Shown here one piece after another: positions 53,622 through 63,470 of a stretch of DNA of 64,000 nt. The DNA is from Colocasia esculenta. Taxonomy: Eukaryota; Streptophyta; Magnoliopsida; Alismatales; Araceae. The notes beneath the pieces are model-generated. The model worked only from the letters and a program-made list of their open reading frames with translations, did not search any database and had not been told where the DNA came from. The first letter of the stretch is position 1. Every line of letters begins with the position of its first letter. Location of the stretch: positions 145,403,371 through 145,467,370 of the forward strand of contig CM024757.1 of NCBI GenBank assembly GCA_014218235.1, in the 5' to 3' direction. Made by a program: the position numbers and the translations under genes.

Positions 53622-55544
53622 ACACCTCTTAAACCCTCATGGCGGCCCTAGCTCGTACAAAGGGGTTCTTGGACGTGGAGAAGGCCAAGGAGGAGGAGAA
53701 ATCAAGGAGAGGAAGATCCATCAAGCTTCTTCCTTCGTTCTTGGAGTTCTAAGCCCTAGAAGATAAATCGAGTCAAAGGTAGGCATTCTCACGAGTAAAA
53801 TTAAATTAAACTCGTCTGTAGGTAGTTCCAATCACCAGGAACAAAAGCCCTCTTGATTCCCTCTTTTTCATCGAGCCAATCTTTTGTTCTTGATTTTAGA
53901 AGATCTGCAAACATGATAACCCCGAGACATCATGTTTAATTCAAATCTCTATGTATACTTAATCCCATGCTACAAAAGTTTTACTGTAGATACTTCATGT
54001 TGTTAGGGATCTTTTGCCCCTAAAAGTCCTAAATTTCATCGAGCATGCTGATCGAATTTAATCAATCTTTATCTCTGTGTCATGTTCTGAATAACTCATT
54101 CTTGCTCATGTTCAAACCATGTATGAACCATGCTCTCTCTCTAATCCCAATTTACTGGAAGTACCCTTACATGTCTACTTTAATTTGCAACTTGTTTCGT
54201 GATTTTTCATCGACTATGTAATTAGTTATGATTTTTCAAAGTACCCTATGTCCAAACAAGTCAAGTTGGCACGCAATCCGATGTAGAACAATTTTCCCGC
54301 TCGAACTCAGGTGAAGTACCTGAGAATGCGACGGCTCGACACGTCGCGTTCTCAGAGCCGTCGTGACCATCATCTTGTCGTGTTCTGAACGTGACAGGAG
54401 ACCTCATCGCGTTCTGGCCGCCTGAGCAGACAGCCCTGTCGCGACCCATACAGGACCCTGTCGCGTTTCATCATGACCCTGTCGCGACCCTTACATAGAT
54501 ACGTTGTGTTCATAGGATTTTTGATGAAAACCCATAAAATTTATTGCTCTCACTTTCTACAAAATCCTTACACCTTTTTAACAGTCATACACGCAGTAAA
54601 AACACCTGTTTTAAAATGGAGCTATATTGAATGCTTTAAAATACATATTCACGACTTCTTTTCTATCTATGATTTTTCTTACACATGCACGCACATGAAA
54701 CATCTATATATGCTGGAATCTGGCATAAAATATCTCATATGTATCTGGCAATTTATTGCAATAAAGTATATTAATTGCCCTATTTTAAAGGACTTATATT
54801 GTTTCGTGCGTTGTTTATATACCGATATCGATGCTCCACTGTTCTAGAATTCCTCTAGAACGTCGAGCACCTGTTTTTATAAACACCCTTTACTTGGCTT
54901 GTGGTGAACTCTCTGTCGGATATTCCTTTCGCCGGACTAGTGAACCCTTGCACAAGGCCTCCGTAAGTCTCTTCTGATCATGGATTCCCACATGGTCGAC
55001 GAGCCGGTTGTACCCTAACACCCATTACACCTTTAGGGATCGATATGATCCAAACGGCTATTAGAAGTTCGCTCTTACCTTGAATCACATCGGACCTCTG
55101 GACTTGTGCATAACATGGCCAGCAGGAAGATCGTGAATTCCACCTGACTGCCAATATGCGTGTGCGTGTTGTGCAACTGTTACTATCGCCTGTTTACTCG
55201 TTGTTTTACGTGATGTACCCTTAGCTCTCATCTATACTCTACTTGTTCGTCTATTCACGTTCTCTCTACTATCTCGTCTATTCATCTAGTGCTCTTAAAT
55301 ATTCTTGGTACTCTATATTGGCCATTGACTGATTGTCTAAAGATACAATATAACCAATGCCTGGCAATATATAAAGGGCCCGATCTGGTCCTGGGATGTG
55401 TGCCCGAAAGTGCTAGTGCCTATGGGAGTTAAATGATCAGAGTGTTTGGCATTACACTCAAGTGCTATCTATCTCGACTATCTATATGACAATCAAAACA
55501 CAAAACGTGCTATACTCTCTGGATGTCTAGAATGACAAACAAGT

Positions 55545-55690
55545 GCTATACTCGTCGTGCTATTATTATACTTGTGCTAGTTGTGCTATGGCCATCCTGT
55601 TATTCGTGCTATACTCGATACTTGTGCTATCTTTGGAAATGATACTTGATCTCGTGCTATTGTGCTATCCTGTTACCTGTTGTGCTATTT
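55545..55690 (+). repeat. Degenerate GTGCTAT repeats in Gypsy F LTR
   Basis: GTGCTAT or GTGCTAG recurs about eight times at irregular spacing. The minus copy shows the inverse (ATAGCAC) at about 49800-49930. Confidence 0.75.
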
Positions 55691-56140
55691 CTTGCTATAT
55701 TTTGACTCTCTTGTACCTGCTATCTTTAGATACTCTGCCCTTAAATGCGTTAATTATTTAAAGCCTGCTTGAGCCTGAGATTTAAGTCCTACTAGGCGTT
55801 ATCGCTCACCCTACGTTATTTGATGTTGTCTTCTCAGGTGAGACCGAGGATGACACATACACTCACGAGGAAGGGAATGACCAAGAGTGAAGCCAGGAGT
55901 ACCCTCGAGTCATTATGTTATCTTAGAGCTGTAGTTAGTTATTTCCTTTTATTGCAATGTAATTGGGCCCTATAGAATGACTCTGATATTAGTGGTTGTA
56001 ACTAGACATTTGAAAAGTTATTAATGAGAAAGATTTGCTTTAGTATTATTCAATGTGCAATGGTTTGATGTCTAGTATACGCTCTATACTTTTTCTTGCA
56101 ACTGCCTTAGCGCTCCGATATTCCGCGTCGGGGCGTGACA

Positions 56141-56310
56141 GTTTTGGTATTTTCTTGCATTCTATCATTTACAACTTCTATTTTGGCCCAATAACGTTTA
56201 TATGATCCATTTATTAAAAGCCCATCACTTATTTTGATTAATGGGTTTTAATTAATTCATTTTTTCTTTAATATTTAAATTTATTTATATTAAAATATTA
56301 GGTTGCTACA
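56141..56310 (-). repeat. Gypsy F minus-strand LTR, first 170 bases
   Basis: Reverse complement starts TGTAGCAACCT and follows 53191-53360 of the plus LTR, including the TTGGGCCAAAAAT block. It ends at the inserted plus-strand LTR. Confidence 0.85.
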
Positions 56311-58180
56311 TTCTGTCTGCAAAAGGTTCCATTTGCCCTGGGAAAGTAGTTGATTTCTCTCAGTTGACGGGTAACTCAGTTTTGTGGCAGAAATCCTAGA
56401 AGCAATGGGTTGGACCAAGCTTTGTCCGATCAACATGCCAACCTTTAAGGATGCAGTAAAGGCTTTTTATGTGACTCTCTAAGTCTTAGTAGATGGGTCT
56501 CTCCAAGGTTTTGTGATAGGTACTAAAATTTCCATCTCTGAAGATTTACTAGTTGAACTCTTGGATTGCCCCAACTTCAGACACAAGACCAGTGAAGCAG
56601 TGTCTGTGGTGAAACAGAAATTAGGGATTATAGGTGGCCTTGGAGCTATCTCGAAGAGAGGGCTTCTTATAAATGAGATCGCCGCAGAGAAGAGGCTACA
56701 TCATGGCATCATCACCACCATCATCACTCGAAGGGCTAGGACTCATTCTTCCATCACAGCCAGGGAAGGTAGTCTCTTATTTTGGGCTATTCAGGGCCAT
56801 CGTATCTACCTCCCCTCTGTCATTTTGGAGAGGATGGTAGGGTCCAAGTACTTACAAGAATCTCTCCCTTATGGACCTTGCTCACTCTTATTTTCAGAAG
56901 ATTTTTAGTAGATTTGTCTGATGAGATTTCAGTATCTGTTAAGGAGAAATTTGGGCTATCCACTCTAAGATGAAGTCATTATGTTTTGGAAGATAAAACC
57001 AGAATCTTTGGACTAAGGACTTTGTACCAAACTGCACTCATGATATATTCTAGATGACGTACAGTGCTCCTCCTCTATTCCCACAGTTCAGCCTCCAGAA
57101 GTAAGAAGAGAAGAAGTTAGAGCAGAACCAGCAGCTAAAGAGGCAGTACAAGAAGAAACTACAAGACCTTCCCTTGAGCATGATTTTCCAGATGAGACCA
57201 TAAATCAAGTGCTCAGAGATCTGAAGGTTAAAGGAGTGGCTCATGAAGAAGATGTTTCAAGATTTAGATCAGTTAAGCCTCCTATATATGAAGAGTATCA
57301 TTATGTCTCTCTACCTCCAGTTGAGACCCAAGCAAGGTCTCAGGGGGAGACTAGCAGGACCTTAGATGATGTACTAAATGTGATCCTTAAGCAACAAGAG
57401 ATGCTAACTGTACTCCAAATGCAAATACATCAAATAGATGTTAAGTTTGACTTTATGTCAGAGAAAGTTCAGAAGATGAAGGATCTGCTTCTTCAATTGG
57501 TTTGCCATCAGGGCAAGGGAAGCTCTCCAGCTCCTCCCTCTGTTCCTCAAACAGAACAGCAGCAACCCAACTAGTCAGAACCACAACCAGAGTAGCATAA
57601 AAATCAGCCAACTGTGGAGTCAGAAAAGTAGTGAGAATACTCTGTTGAATAGCAGCAGTAGTAGCAACCTCAGCAGGAGTAACCTTCTGAGCAGATTAAG
57701 CAGAGATCAGAAGAGCAGCTAGAGCAGTCAGTGGAGAAGTCTGATCAGTCAATGGAAGTGCAACCCAAAGTTAAGACTTTTAAGAGAAGGGTCAGGAGGA
57801 AGCTTATGAAGTAAGGTTTTATTATTTTTCCTTCCTCATAATCCAATCCCATTCCTTCACATCCTCCTGAACCAACACCTCCAATTCCTTCTGAACCAAT
57901 CCCTCTTGTTTCCACTGATCCTCCCCCTTCTACTTCTTAGCCAGAGGTACAAACTCCTCCTCCACCAATCACTTCAGTTACTTCATTTTCTATGGTGTAT
58001 ATATACAAGCCACATACTGTAAATACACCTACTCTTCACACCTTACCTCCTCTTTTTTACTCATCTCTCCCTACATCATCTACTCCTTCTTCAGCCCATC
58101 CTACTCATCCACTTGCACAATAGTGCCCAGTGTGGCATTTCCTTTTCAACTGGGCCAAAGATGAAATTAAGCCTAGCTCT
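56311..58180 (+). pseudogene. Copia A ORF3, middle part
   Basis: Continues from 49347 with SAKGSICPGKVVDFSQL, parallel to the Copia C ORF3. After an early stop it reads AEILEAMGWTKLCP, FKDAVKAFYVTL, GTKISISEDLLVELLDCP and FWAIQGHRIYLP-type blocks of the putative plant transposon protein domain (to about 56908). A second open piece, 57209-57574, has EEDVSRFRSVKPPIYEEYH and a coiled coil. Then a Gln-rich tract (57574-57690) is full of TAG stops, followed by a basic KTFKRRVRRKLMK and a Pro-rich tail to 58180, where the solo LTR begins. Confidence 0.8.
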
Positions 58181-58320
58181 TGTTGAACCACTCTTATATT
58201 ATATCTTTTATTTTGGTGATAAAAAAACTTATGATTAACTTAAATATCTTGAATATATTTAATATCATATTTTTCCTCGAAAATACAACATACTATGGAA
58301 CTATTGTTTCATGATTTGCT

Positions 58321-58810
58321 TAAGTCCACATTGACTACTGTTGTAAGCTCACAACGATTACTATTAGTCTACATCGACTACTGTTGTAAGCTCACAACAA
58401 TTACTATTTTAAAGTCCACATCGATTTCGTTTAGAACATCAACTTCAAAACCTAAATTTCACTAAAACATCAATTCACTCAGAACATCGATTTCATTTAA
58501 ACATCGATTTTAGTTCAACATCAATTTCATTTAAACATCGATTTTGCTTAAACATCGATTTTATTTAGAACATCGATTTTATTTAAACATCGATTCATTT
58601 AGAATATTGACTTCATTTAATCATCGACTTCATTTCAACATCGATTACATTCATACATGGATTACATTGAAACATCGATTACGTTTGAATATCAATTACG
58701 TTTAAACATCAACTCTCTTTGAACATCGATTACGTTTAAACATCAACTCTATTTGAATATCGATTGTCTTTTAACTTAAACATCGACTACTTTAAGACAT
58801 CGATTCCCTC
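58321..58810 (+). repeat. CATCGATT array in the solo LTR
   Basis: About 20 to 25 AACATCGATT-like boxes (core ATCGAT, itself a palindrome), spaced roughly 15-20 bp apart. They are preceded by two longer units containing GTTGTAAGCTCACAAC (about 58340 and 58384). The array ends about 85 bp before the TATA box. Confidence 0.85.
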
Positions 58811-58894
58811 TCACTTCAAATGTTTCTAAATGCCTTTGGCGCCCAATGGGAATTCAAATGAAATTCTAACTCTTATATTGTCATTTCTCTTACA

Positions 58895-58901
58895 TATAAA
58901 A
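58895..58901 (+). promoter_or_regulatory. Solo LTR TATA box
   Basis: TATAAAA in TTACATATAAAAGGCC, downstream of the CATCGATT array. Confidence 0.72.
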
Positions 58902-59903
58902 GGCCTTACAGAAAGCTGTCAGCAATAAAACATTAACAGAAGGCAAAAAGAGGTATGAGCCATTTGACAAAAGACTTCACGAGTCTGGTCATCTGCCTTG
59001 CATTTAATGTCTACAGGTCCACCTCTACACATAGTCAACATCTTCGACCTGCTGCTGGCATCCTTGGAAGTGTGCACCAGCTGGATCATCCTCTCCCATT
59101 CCAAGTAGCCAGTAGGCACAAGAAGAAAGTCGTTATACTTAAAAGGAAAGAAGATGAAGAATAAGATGAGCAACAGATCAAAGAACTCCAATGGTCATCT
59201 ATTAATGAATCTCTTCTAACTGCTCCATAAAAGGGAGAAGAGAAAGCAAAAAAAAGAGAATAGAGAGCGAACCTAAAGATCATTCAAAGAGTGTACATCC
59301 AGTGAGCATCTAACTCCATACACACTCAAGCTAGGACGGAAGAAAGCTTGAGCCTATTCAAGCTAAAGCATTCAAGCCATCTTCCTCCTTTCTCATTCTC
59401 TCTATGTGTGTCTCTGTGTATTTGAAAGAGAGAACTGGGGGTTTAGCCTAAAAAGAGTCATGTCCTGTAAACTCTTTCCTTCTTAGGCTCAGTCTCATCA
59501 ATCATTTCATTGTCTATATAGAGCTTGAGGGCTTCAGGTCCTAGCTTCTGAATTAGAAGTGTTCCTCTTCCTGTGTGAAGAGAAGGCCAGTAGGGTGCAG
59601 GTGGTTTCTGTCCAACTGTGGACTGTACACAGTGTTCCCCTTGATTAGAAAGAGAGACTAGCTTGCACCTGGTGGTGACCATCTAGGATCTGTACCTGTC
59701 CCCCGTGATTAGAAGGGAAGACCTACTAGGGTGTGTAGTAGTGAGTTGCTTCTGAGCTCATAAAAGAAGCACCTCGCTGAGGTGAAACAGTGGGCTGCCT
59801 TCTTGCCCGAAAAAGAGAAGAAGACCAGCAGGAGCTGGGTGTTGTATGTCCTAAGGGGGGACTGTACCCTTGGTTACTGAAATCCCAAGAGTTTGCTTAG
59901 GGA

Positions 59904-59940
59904 CTGGACGTACGACTTCCATTTGGAAGGGCCGAACTAA
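59904..59940 (+). other. Solo LTR hairpin
   Basis: CTTCC (59916-59920) and GGAAG (59925-59929) around loop ATTT, between GGACGTACG and CCGAAC. The outer CTGG has no good partner here (CTAA), unlike in the other LTRs. Confidence 0.7.
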
Positions 59941-60109
59941 GATAAATCTTTGTGTTCCTTGTGTGCTTGCTTCCATGCCTTTAATTTCTTTGCACATGCC
60001 TTTTTAGACTAACCAAACATTTCAAGTGGTGATTGTTGTTTCAGTTTTTCAGATTACCTATTCACCCCCCTCTAGGTTAGTCTTGCTGCCAACTGTTAGC
60101 GGGCCAACA

Positions 60110-60622
60110 GCTCTTTACTTCCTCCTTGTTGTATGCATTTATCTATCACTCTAAGCATAATATGGCTCTTTTCAAAGAATTTCTATCCATCAAAACTTTC
60201 CTTGAAGTTTATGGGTTGCCAGACTACAAGTTTGAAGACTGGCTTCCTACCTTGATCAAAACTCAAGACATCCTTTTGGCTGATTTGAATCTTATCACTC
60301 AGAAAAGCCATAGCCTTCCTTCTGAGGAATTTTTGTCTCTTTACCTTGGAGAAGGAAAAAATTATAGAGCAGCCAAGACCCGGAACCAGTTTCTCAATGT
60401 CTCTTTTCACTTGGATCTAAGATTCTATGATCTTTTTGCACATTACATAAAAGAGCAGCATAGTAGTTACAGTAGAATGAAGATATTTAATGAAGAAAGA
60501 TTTAAATTGAATTTGCCTGATGCCAGTAAGGGCCAATGGGCTATGATTGTTAAAGGGCAAAGGGAAATCACTCCAACTATGACCATTGGATTGCCCTCCG
60601 GCTTGCGGCCTAGTCTAATAGG
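60110..60622 (+). pseudogene. Copia A ORF3, start of the C-terminal region
   Basis: Open from the GCTCT duplication to beyond 60622. It has ALFKEFLSIKTFLEVYGLP, which lines up with SIYKEYLQKCIISTIYGIP of the Copia C ORF3, and later KIFNEERFKLNLPDASKGQWA against KIYEGTEFKTEAQWA. About 80 residues in between (EDWLPTLIKTQDI to FYDLFAHYIKEQ) have no clear match in Copia C. Copia E cuts it at 60623; the last codons of the apparent frame (to 60665) are LTR sequence. Confidence 0.75.
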
Positions 60623-62012
60623 TGTTGTGTGTGTAGAAGGATTATCTAGAGGGGGGGGTGAATAGAGAATCCTCAGAAATTTAGACTCGATTTAGGATTA
60701 TGAATTTGATTTCGAATTTCTAAAAGATGGATGCACAGACCAAATCACGAAATTACAAACCACATAAAGTAGGAAAATTTTAAGGTGGTTCGGCTCCATG
60801 AGGAGACCTACATCCACCCCTCACCAAACCAGTAAGGTACCACTATCGACACACCCGACAGTATATCCAAAACAATCGCTGATTCACAGCTTCTGCACAA
60901 CCGCTGACTTATAGCTTGAGAAACCCTGCTGATACACAGCTTAACAGATCTGTTGATACACAAGCTTTACCTAAATTGATCCAATCACAGCTTGTGAATG
61001 ATCAATTAATCTGCTCCACCAGAAGCAGACAGCAGACATTCAAACTAACAAAAGAAGATCCAAAATGGGAAAATGAAACTGCTGAAAAACATGGTGAATT
61101 CATCAAACTTTCTGATCCGATTTGAATTCAAAAAGATTCTTCACAGATTATAGATCAACTCCCTGTTCGAAGAACTTCTTCAGAATTCTGCTGCCGTTTG
61201 ATTTCAGAAATTAGGTCGAAAGGAAACTTCCGATCCTCTGTAATTGAGAACTCAGCATCCACTCCTGGAAGCTCCTGATCTTGCTTGAATCGTCATTGAT
61301 TTCACCTGATCACATCCCCCTTTCCAATTTGCACAAATCGCTACTTCAAAACATCTGAGGTCTTCTTTTTCGCTCTGCTCCGCACCTCTCTTTTCGCAGT
61401 AGTGTGCGATCACCTTTTTTTTTGCGATATCGAACTGGAACCTTTTTCCCCTTTTTCTTGAATGCGCGGGATTCATGTTGTGGGCCCCATAGAAGATTCA
61501 CCCCCAAAAGTGAAGAATCTTTTTGCCTCCAAGAGAAGGAGCCTTCTAGCCGCTGACGTATACAGAATATCTCAGTTAATTAGCCTTGGAACACACCTTT
61601 TTGATGACTTGATCATCCTGGACACATTCTAAGTATTCAAGTGTTTGAAACACTATCAGGTTCTAGTGTCAACACACCTCTCCACTGCTGAAGCCAATTA
61701 CTTGAATGATGAAATCGAATGCTAAGTGTCGACTTCCTCATTACAGAGTATCAACTCTAGCTTTTCTCTTTCACGCGAAGTAGGCTCTGCCCTGCTTAGT
61801 GTTGACCTTATCCCTGCAAGTGGCGACACAGTTGAAGTCTTCACAGCACCATCCAGTTCCTAGTGTCGACCTAAGTCCCTGGTAGTGTCGACACTGTCTG
61901 ACAGTTTCTCAGTCTTCTTTGATCTAGTTAGTTACCTATGAAATAATTGATACTTGTCACTTTCTTCTCATTTTATATTTTCATATGACATCATCAAAAC
62001 AGGGACACAACA
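60623..62012 (-). repeat. Copia E 3' LTR (1390 bp)
   Basis: U3 (right part) has GTCGAC at 61728, 61865 and 61887, the last in AGTGTCGACACT. U5-like sequence (left part) has repeated GCTGATACACAGCTT units at about 60885-60985, the hairpin CTCC/GGAG (60794-60797, 60802-60805) with outer GGTGG/CCACC (60784-60788, 60814-60818), and a poly-C tract at 60650 on the minus strand. I see no clear TATA box. Confidence 0.88.
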
Positions 62013-62026
62013 ATCTCCCCCTTTTT
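62013..62026 (-). other. Copia E polypurine tract
   Basis: AAAAAGGGGGAGAT on the minus strand, touching the LTR. The adjoining ATCATCAAAA (plus-strand TTTTGATGAT, 62023-62032) is inverted inside the LTR (plus-strand ATCATCAAAA, 61990-61999). Confidence 0.9.
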
Positions 62027-63470
62027 GATGATGGCACTTATTGATGGTTGATCTTTGAGGTTTAAATGACAATCATAACCATGCAATCACAGCACTCAAG
62101 TACAACTCAATCATACACAATATAGGCATCCATTAAAACAATTCGTATTTAAGTAGCAGAGATTTTACAACCCAAAAACAAAATTCAACCAACCCAAAAA
62201 TAAATTCAACATGAACAACATGAAGATCAACATCCAAGAGTCCTCTCCTCCTTTGACATAATAAAAAAGATAAGCAAATCATGGAGGTGGCGGATGTCTA
62301 GGAAATAGTCTGTCCTCAATCCTTGAAAGACGAAAGTTCAAGTCTTCATAGTTCTCATGAAGATAGATTGGATTGCATTGAATCTAACATGAGAAAGTTT
62401 GTTAGCTTTTCAATCTAAGCGTTAATAACTACTGGCACATTGTCTACACCATGTGCATGGTTGGGGAAACTGTAGAAGAGGTAGCCTGATTGCTGTCATC
62501 AGATTCATTGATATCATGCATTCTCCAAACTTTGTTGAATTCATCTCTCATCAGTTGAAGATCTTTAGAAATATCCTCATTGTTGACCCTCAAGAAATTC
62601 ATGCGATGAATTTAGCCTGAGTGAAGTACCAGACCAGGAATAGCATTAACTGTCTGCATTCTGCTGTAGCTCTTGAGCAATATTCTCAATCTTGTCAAAA
62701 ACTTTGGCTTGTGTAAAAGCAGCTTTATCAAACACATATCCGATTGTTGAACAAGCTGATCGGACCTGACCTTTGTGAATCTGTAACTTTGTTCTTGGCT
62801 GTTGATATTCGTTGAAGATAGTTCTCATGAATTCTAAACGATTCAATTGTGAAGCTTGCTCTGCCAATTTGGTATTCAGAGAGTCAAGAGAATTATGAAC
62901 TGAGGCAAACTACTTTTCTAGAAAAGTGAGAAGAGCTGGTGGATCGAATCTGATGCTGTGGATGATGATGGAAAATTTTGCATAGATGGAGCAAAATGAG
63001 ATTGAGGAATTTGAGGAGAAGAATTGTGTGGAATTTCATATCCAACAAAACTATCAACAACAGGAATTGTTGGAGGAGAAGATATAAATTGTTCTAGTAA
63101 AACATCTTCTGGAGCAACATATGTCTGATCTTGATGAACCTCCTCAGCAACATCTTCCTGATTCTGTGCTACATCAACATTTTCAACTCTTGTTGACCCC
63201 AGTCAAGCTTCATAATTTCACACAATATGATCCAAATCATAGATGTGAAATCTTGTGATTTTTTGTACCTTTGATCCAGCAACAGAGACTCCTAGCAACT
63301 GAAGTATGGAAGATAGATGTGTGGCATATGGCAAACTTCTCCTCAACTTGGTATTGTTGCTTCCGAACTAATTGATAGAAGATAGCTGCCAGGTTGATCT
63401 TCACTTTCTTGATCAAGCAAACATGAGATTCCTTTGCAACTTGTAACTCTTTGACGTCCTCCTCCTTGAG
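62027..63470 (-). pseudogene. Copia E ORF3, C-terminal part
   Basis: Reading leftward after the N-terminal domain: KVKINLAAIFYQLV, then a Pro/Ser/Val-rich stretch, then 62646-62867 open for 73 codons (MAEQASQLNRLEFMRTIF, FDKIENIAQELQQ), a probable coiled coil like that of the Copia D ORF3. Stops and shifts separate the pieces. From about 62270 to 62027 nothing is recognisable apart from the untranslated end and the polypurine tract. Confidence 0.65.

Larger units (their letters stand above)
51673..56140 (+). mobile_element. Gypsy F plus-strand copy, 5'-truncated (pol end and 3' LTR)
   Basis: Begins abruptly inside pol, just upstream of integrase, and ends at a clean LTR end (GGGGCGTGACA). 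No 5' LTR, gag, protease or RT is present. It most simply represents an insertion into the minus LTR followed by a deletion of its 5' part together with neighbouring LTR sequence. Confidence 0.82.
53191..56140 (+). repeat. Gypsy F plus-strand 3' LTR (2950 bp)
   Basis: TGTAGCAACC to GGGGCGTGACA. It has a TATA box at 53615, GTCGCG/GAACGCGAC-type boxes at 54320-54490 and a degenerate GTGCTAT repeat at 55545-55690. It matches the split minus-strand LTR in inverse orientation, with many substitutions. There is no gene in it. Confidence 0.88.
49348..56310 (-). mobile_element. Gypsy F: minus-strand LTR split by a plus-strand truncated copy of the same family
   Basis: The outer pieces 49348-51672 and 56141-56310 are minus-strand and correspond to the 3' four-fifths and the first 170 bases of one Gypsy F LTR. 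Between them lies a plus-strand fragment with the pol end and a complete LTR (53191-56140). Outer flanks TTATG (49343-49347) and TTCTG (56311-56315) are a one-mismatch duplication, and Copia A ORF3 is continuous across. About 385 bp of the minus LTR (positions 170-555) are missing at the inner left junction. The outer LTR was either a solo LTR or all that remains of a full element. Confidence 0.82.
58181..60109 (+). mobile_element. Solo LTR of a Sirevirus-like Copia element
   Basis: Starts TGTTGAACCACTC, ends GGGCCAACA and is flanked by a perfect 5-bp duplication GCTCT (58176-58180, 60110-60114). No internal region, primer site or second LTR is present, so it arose by recombination between two LTRs. 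It shares layout with the Copia C LTR: motif array in U3, TATA, GGGACTGGACGTA, hairpin, CCGAAC, and poly-C near the end. The family differs from C, D and E and could be that of Copia A; this cannot be tested here. Confidence 0.9.
1..60622 (+). mobile_element. Copia A: Sirevirus-like Ty1/Copia element, the interrupted backbone of the window
   Basis: Five pieces on the plus strand (1-498, 9288-12264, 47627-49347, 56311-58180, 60110-60622) read in order as gag, protease, integrase, reverse transcriptase, RNase H and ORF3 of one Copia element. Each gap starts and ends at LTR ends, and host coding continues across it. Flanking 5-bp duplications are ACAAT/ACTAT, GTTTC/GTTTT, TTATG/TTCTG and GCTCT/GCTCT. 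Neither LTR of Copia A lies in the window; the 5' end is upstream, and the 3' end must lie beyond Copia E. Only about 7.6 kb of the 60 kb is Copia A itself. Gag type, paired zinc knuckles and an ORF after pol suggest the Maximus/SIRE (Sirevirus) branch. Many stops and frameshifts show it is long dead. Confidence 0.88.

Noticed and set aside
58919..59283. Overlapping open frames on both strands in the solo LTR
   Set aside because: They lie downstream of the LTR TATA box in sequence bounded by LTR ends and a target duplication; they are short and without a recognisable domain.
60618..60622. ATAGG as a proven target duplication of Copia E
   Set aside because: The other end of Copia E is outside the window, so the second copy cannot be seen.
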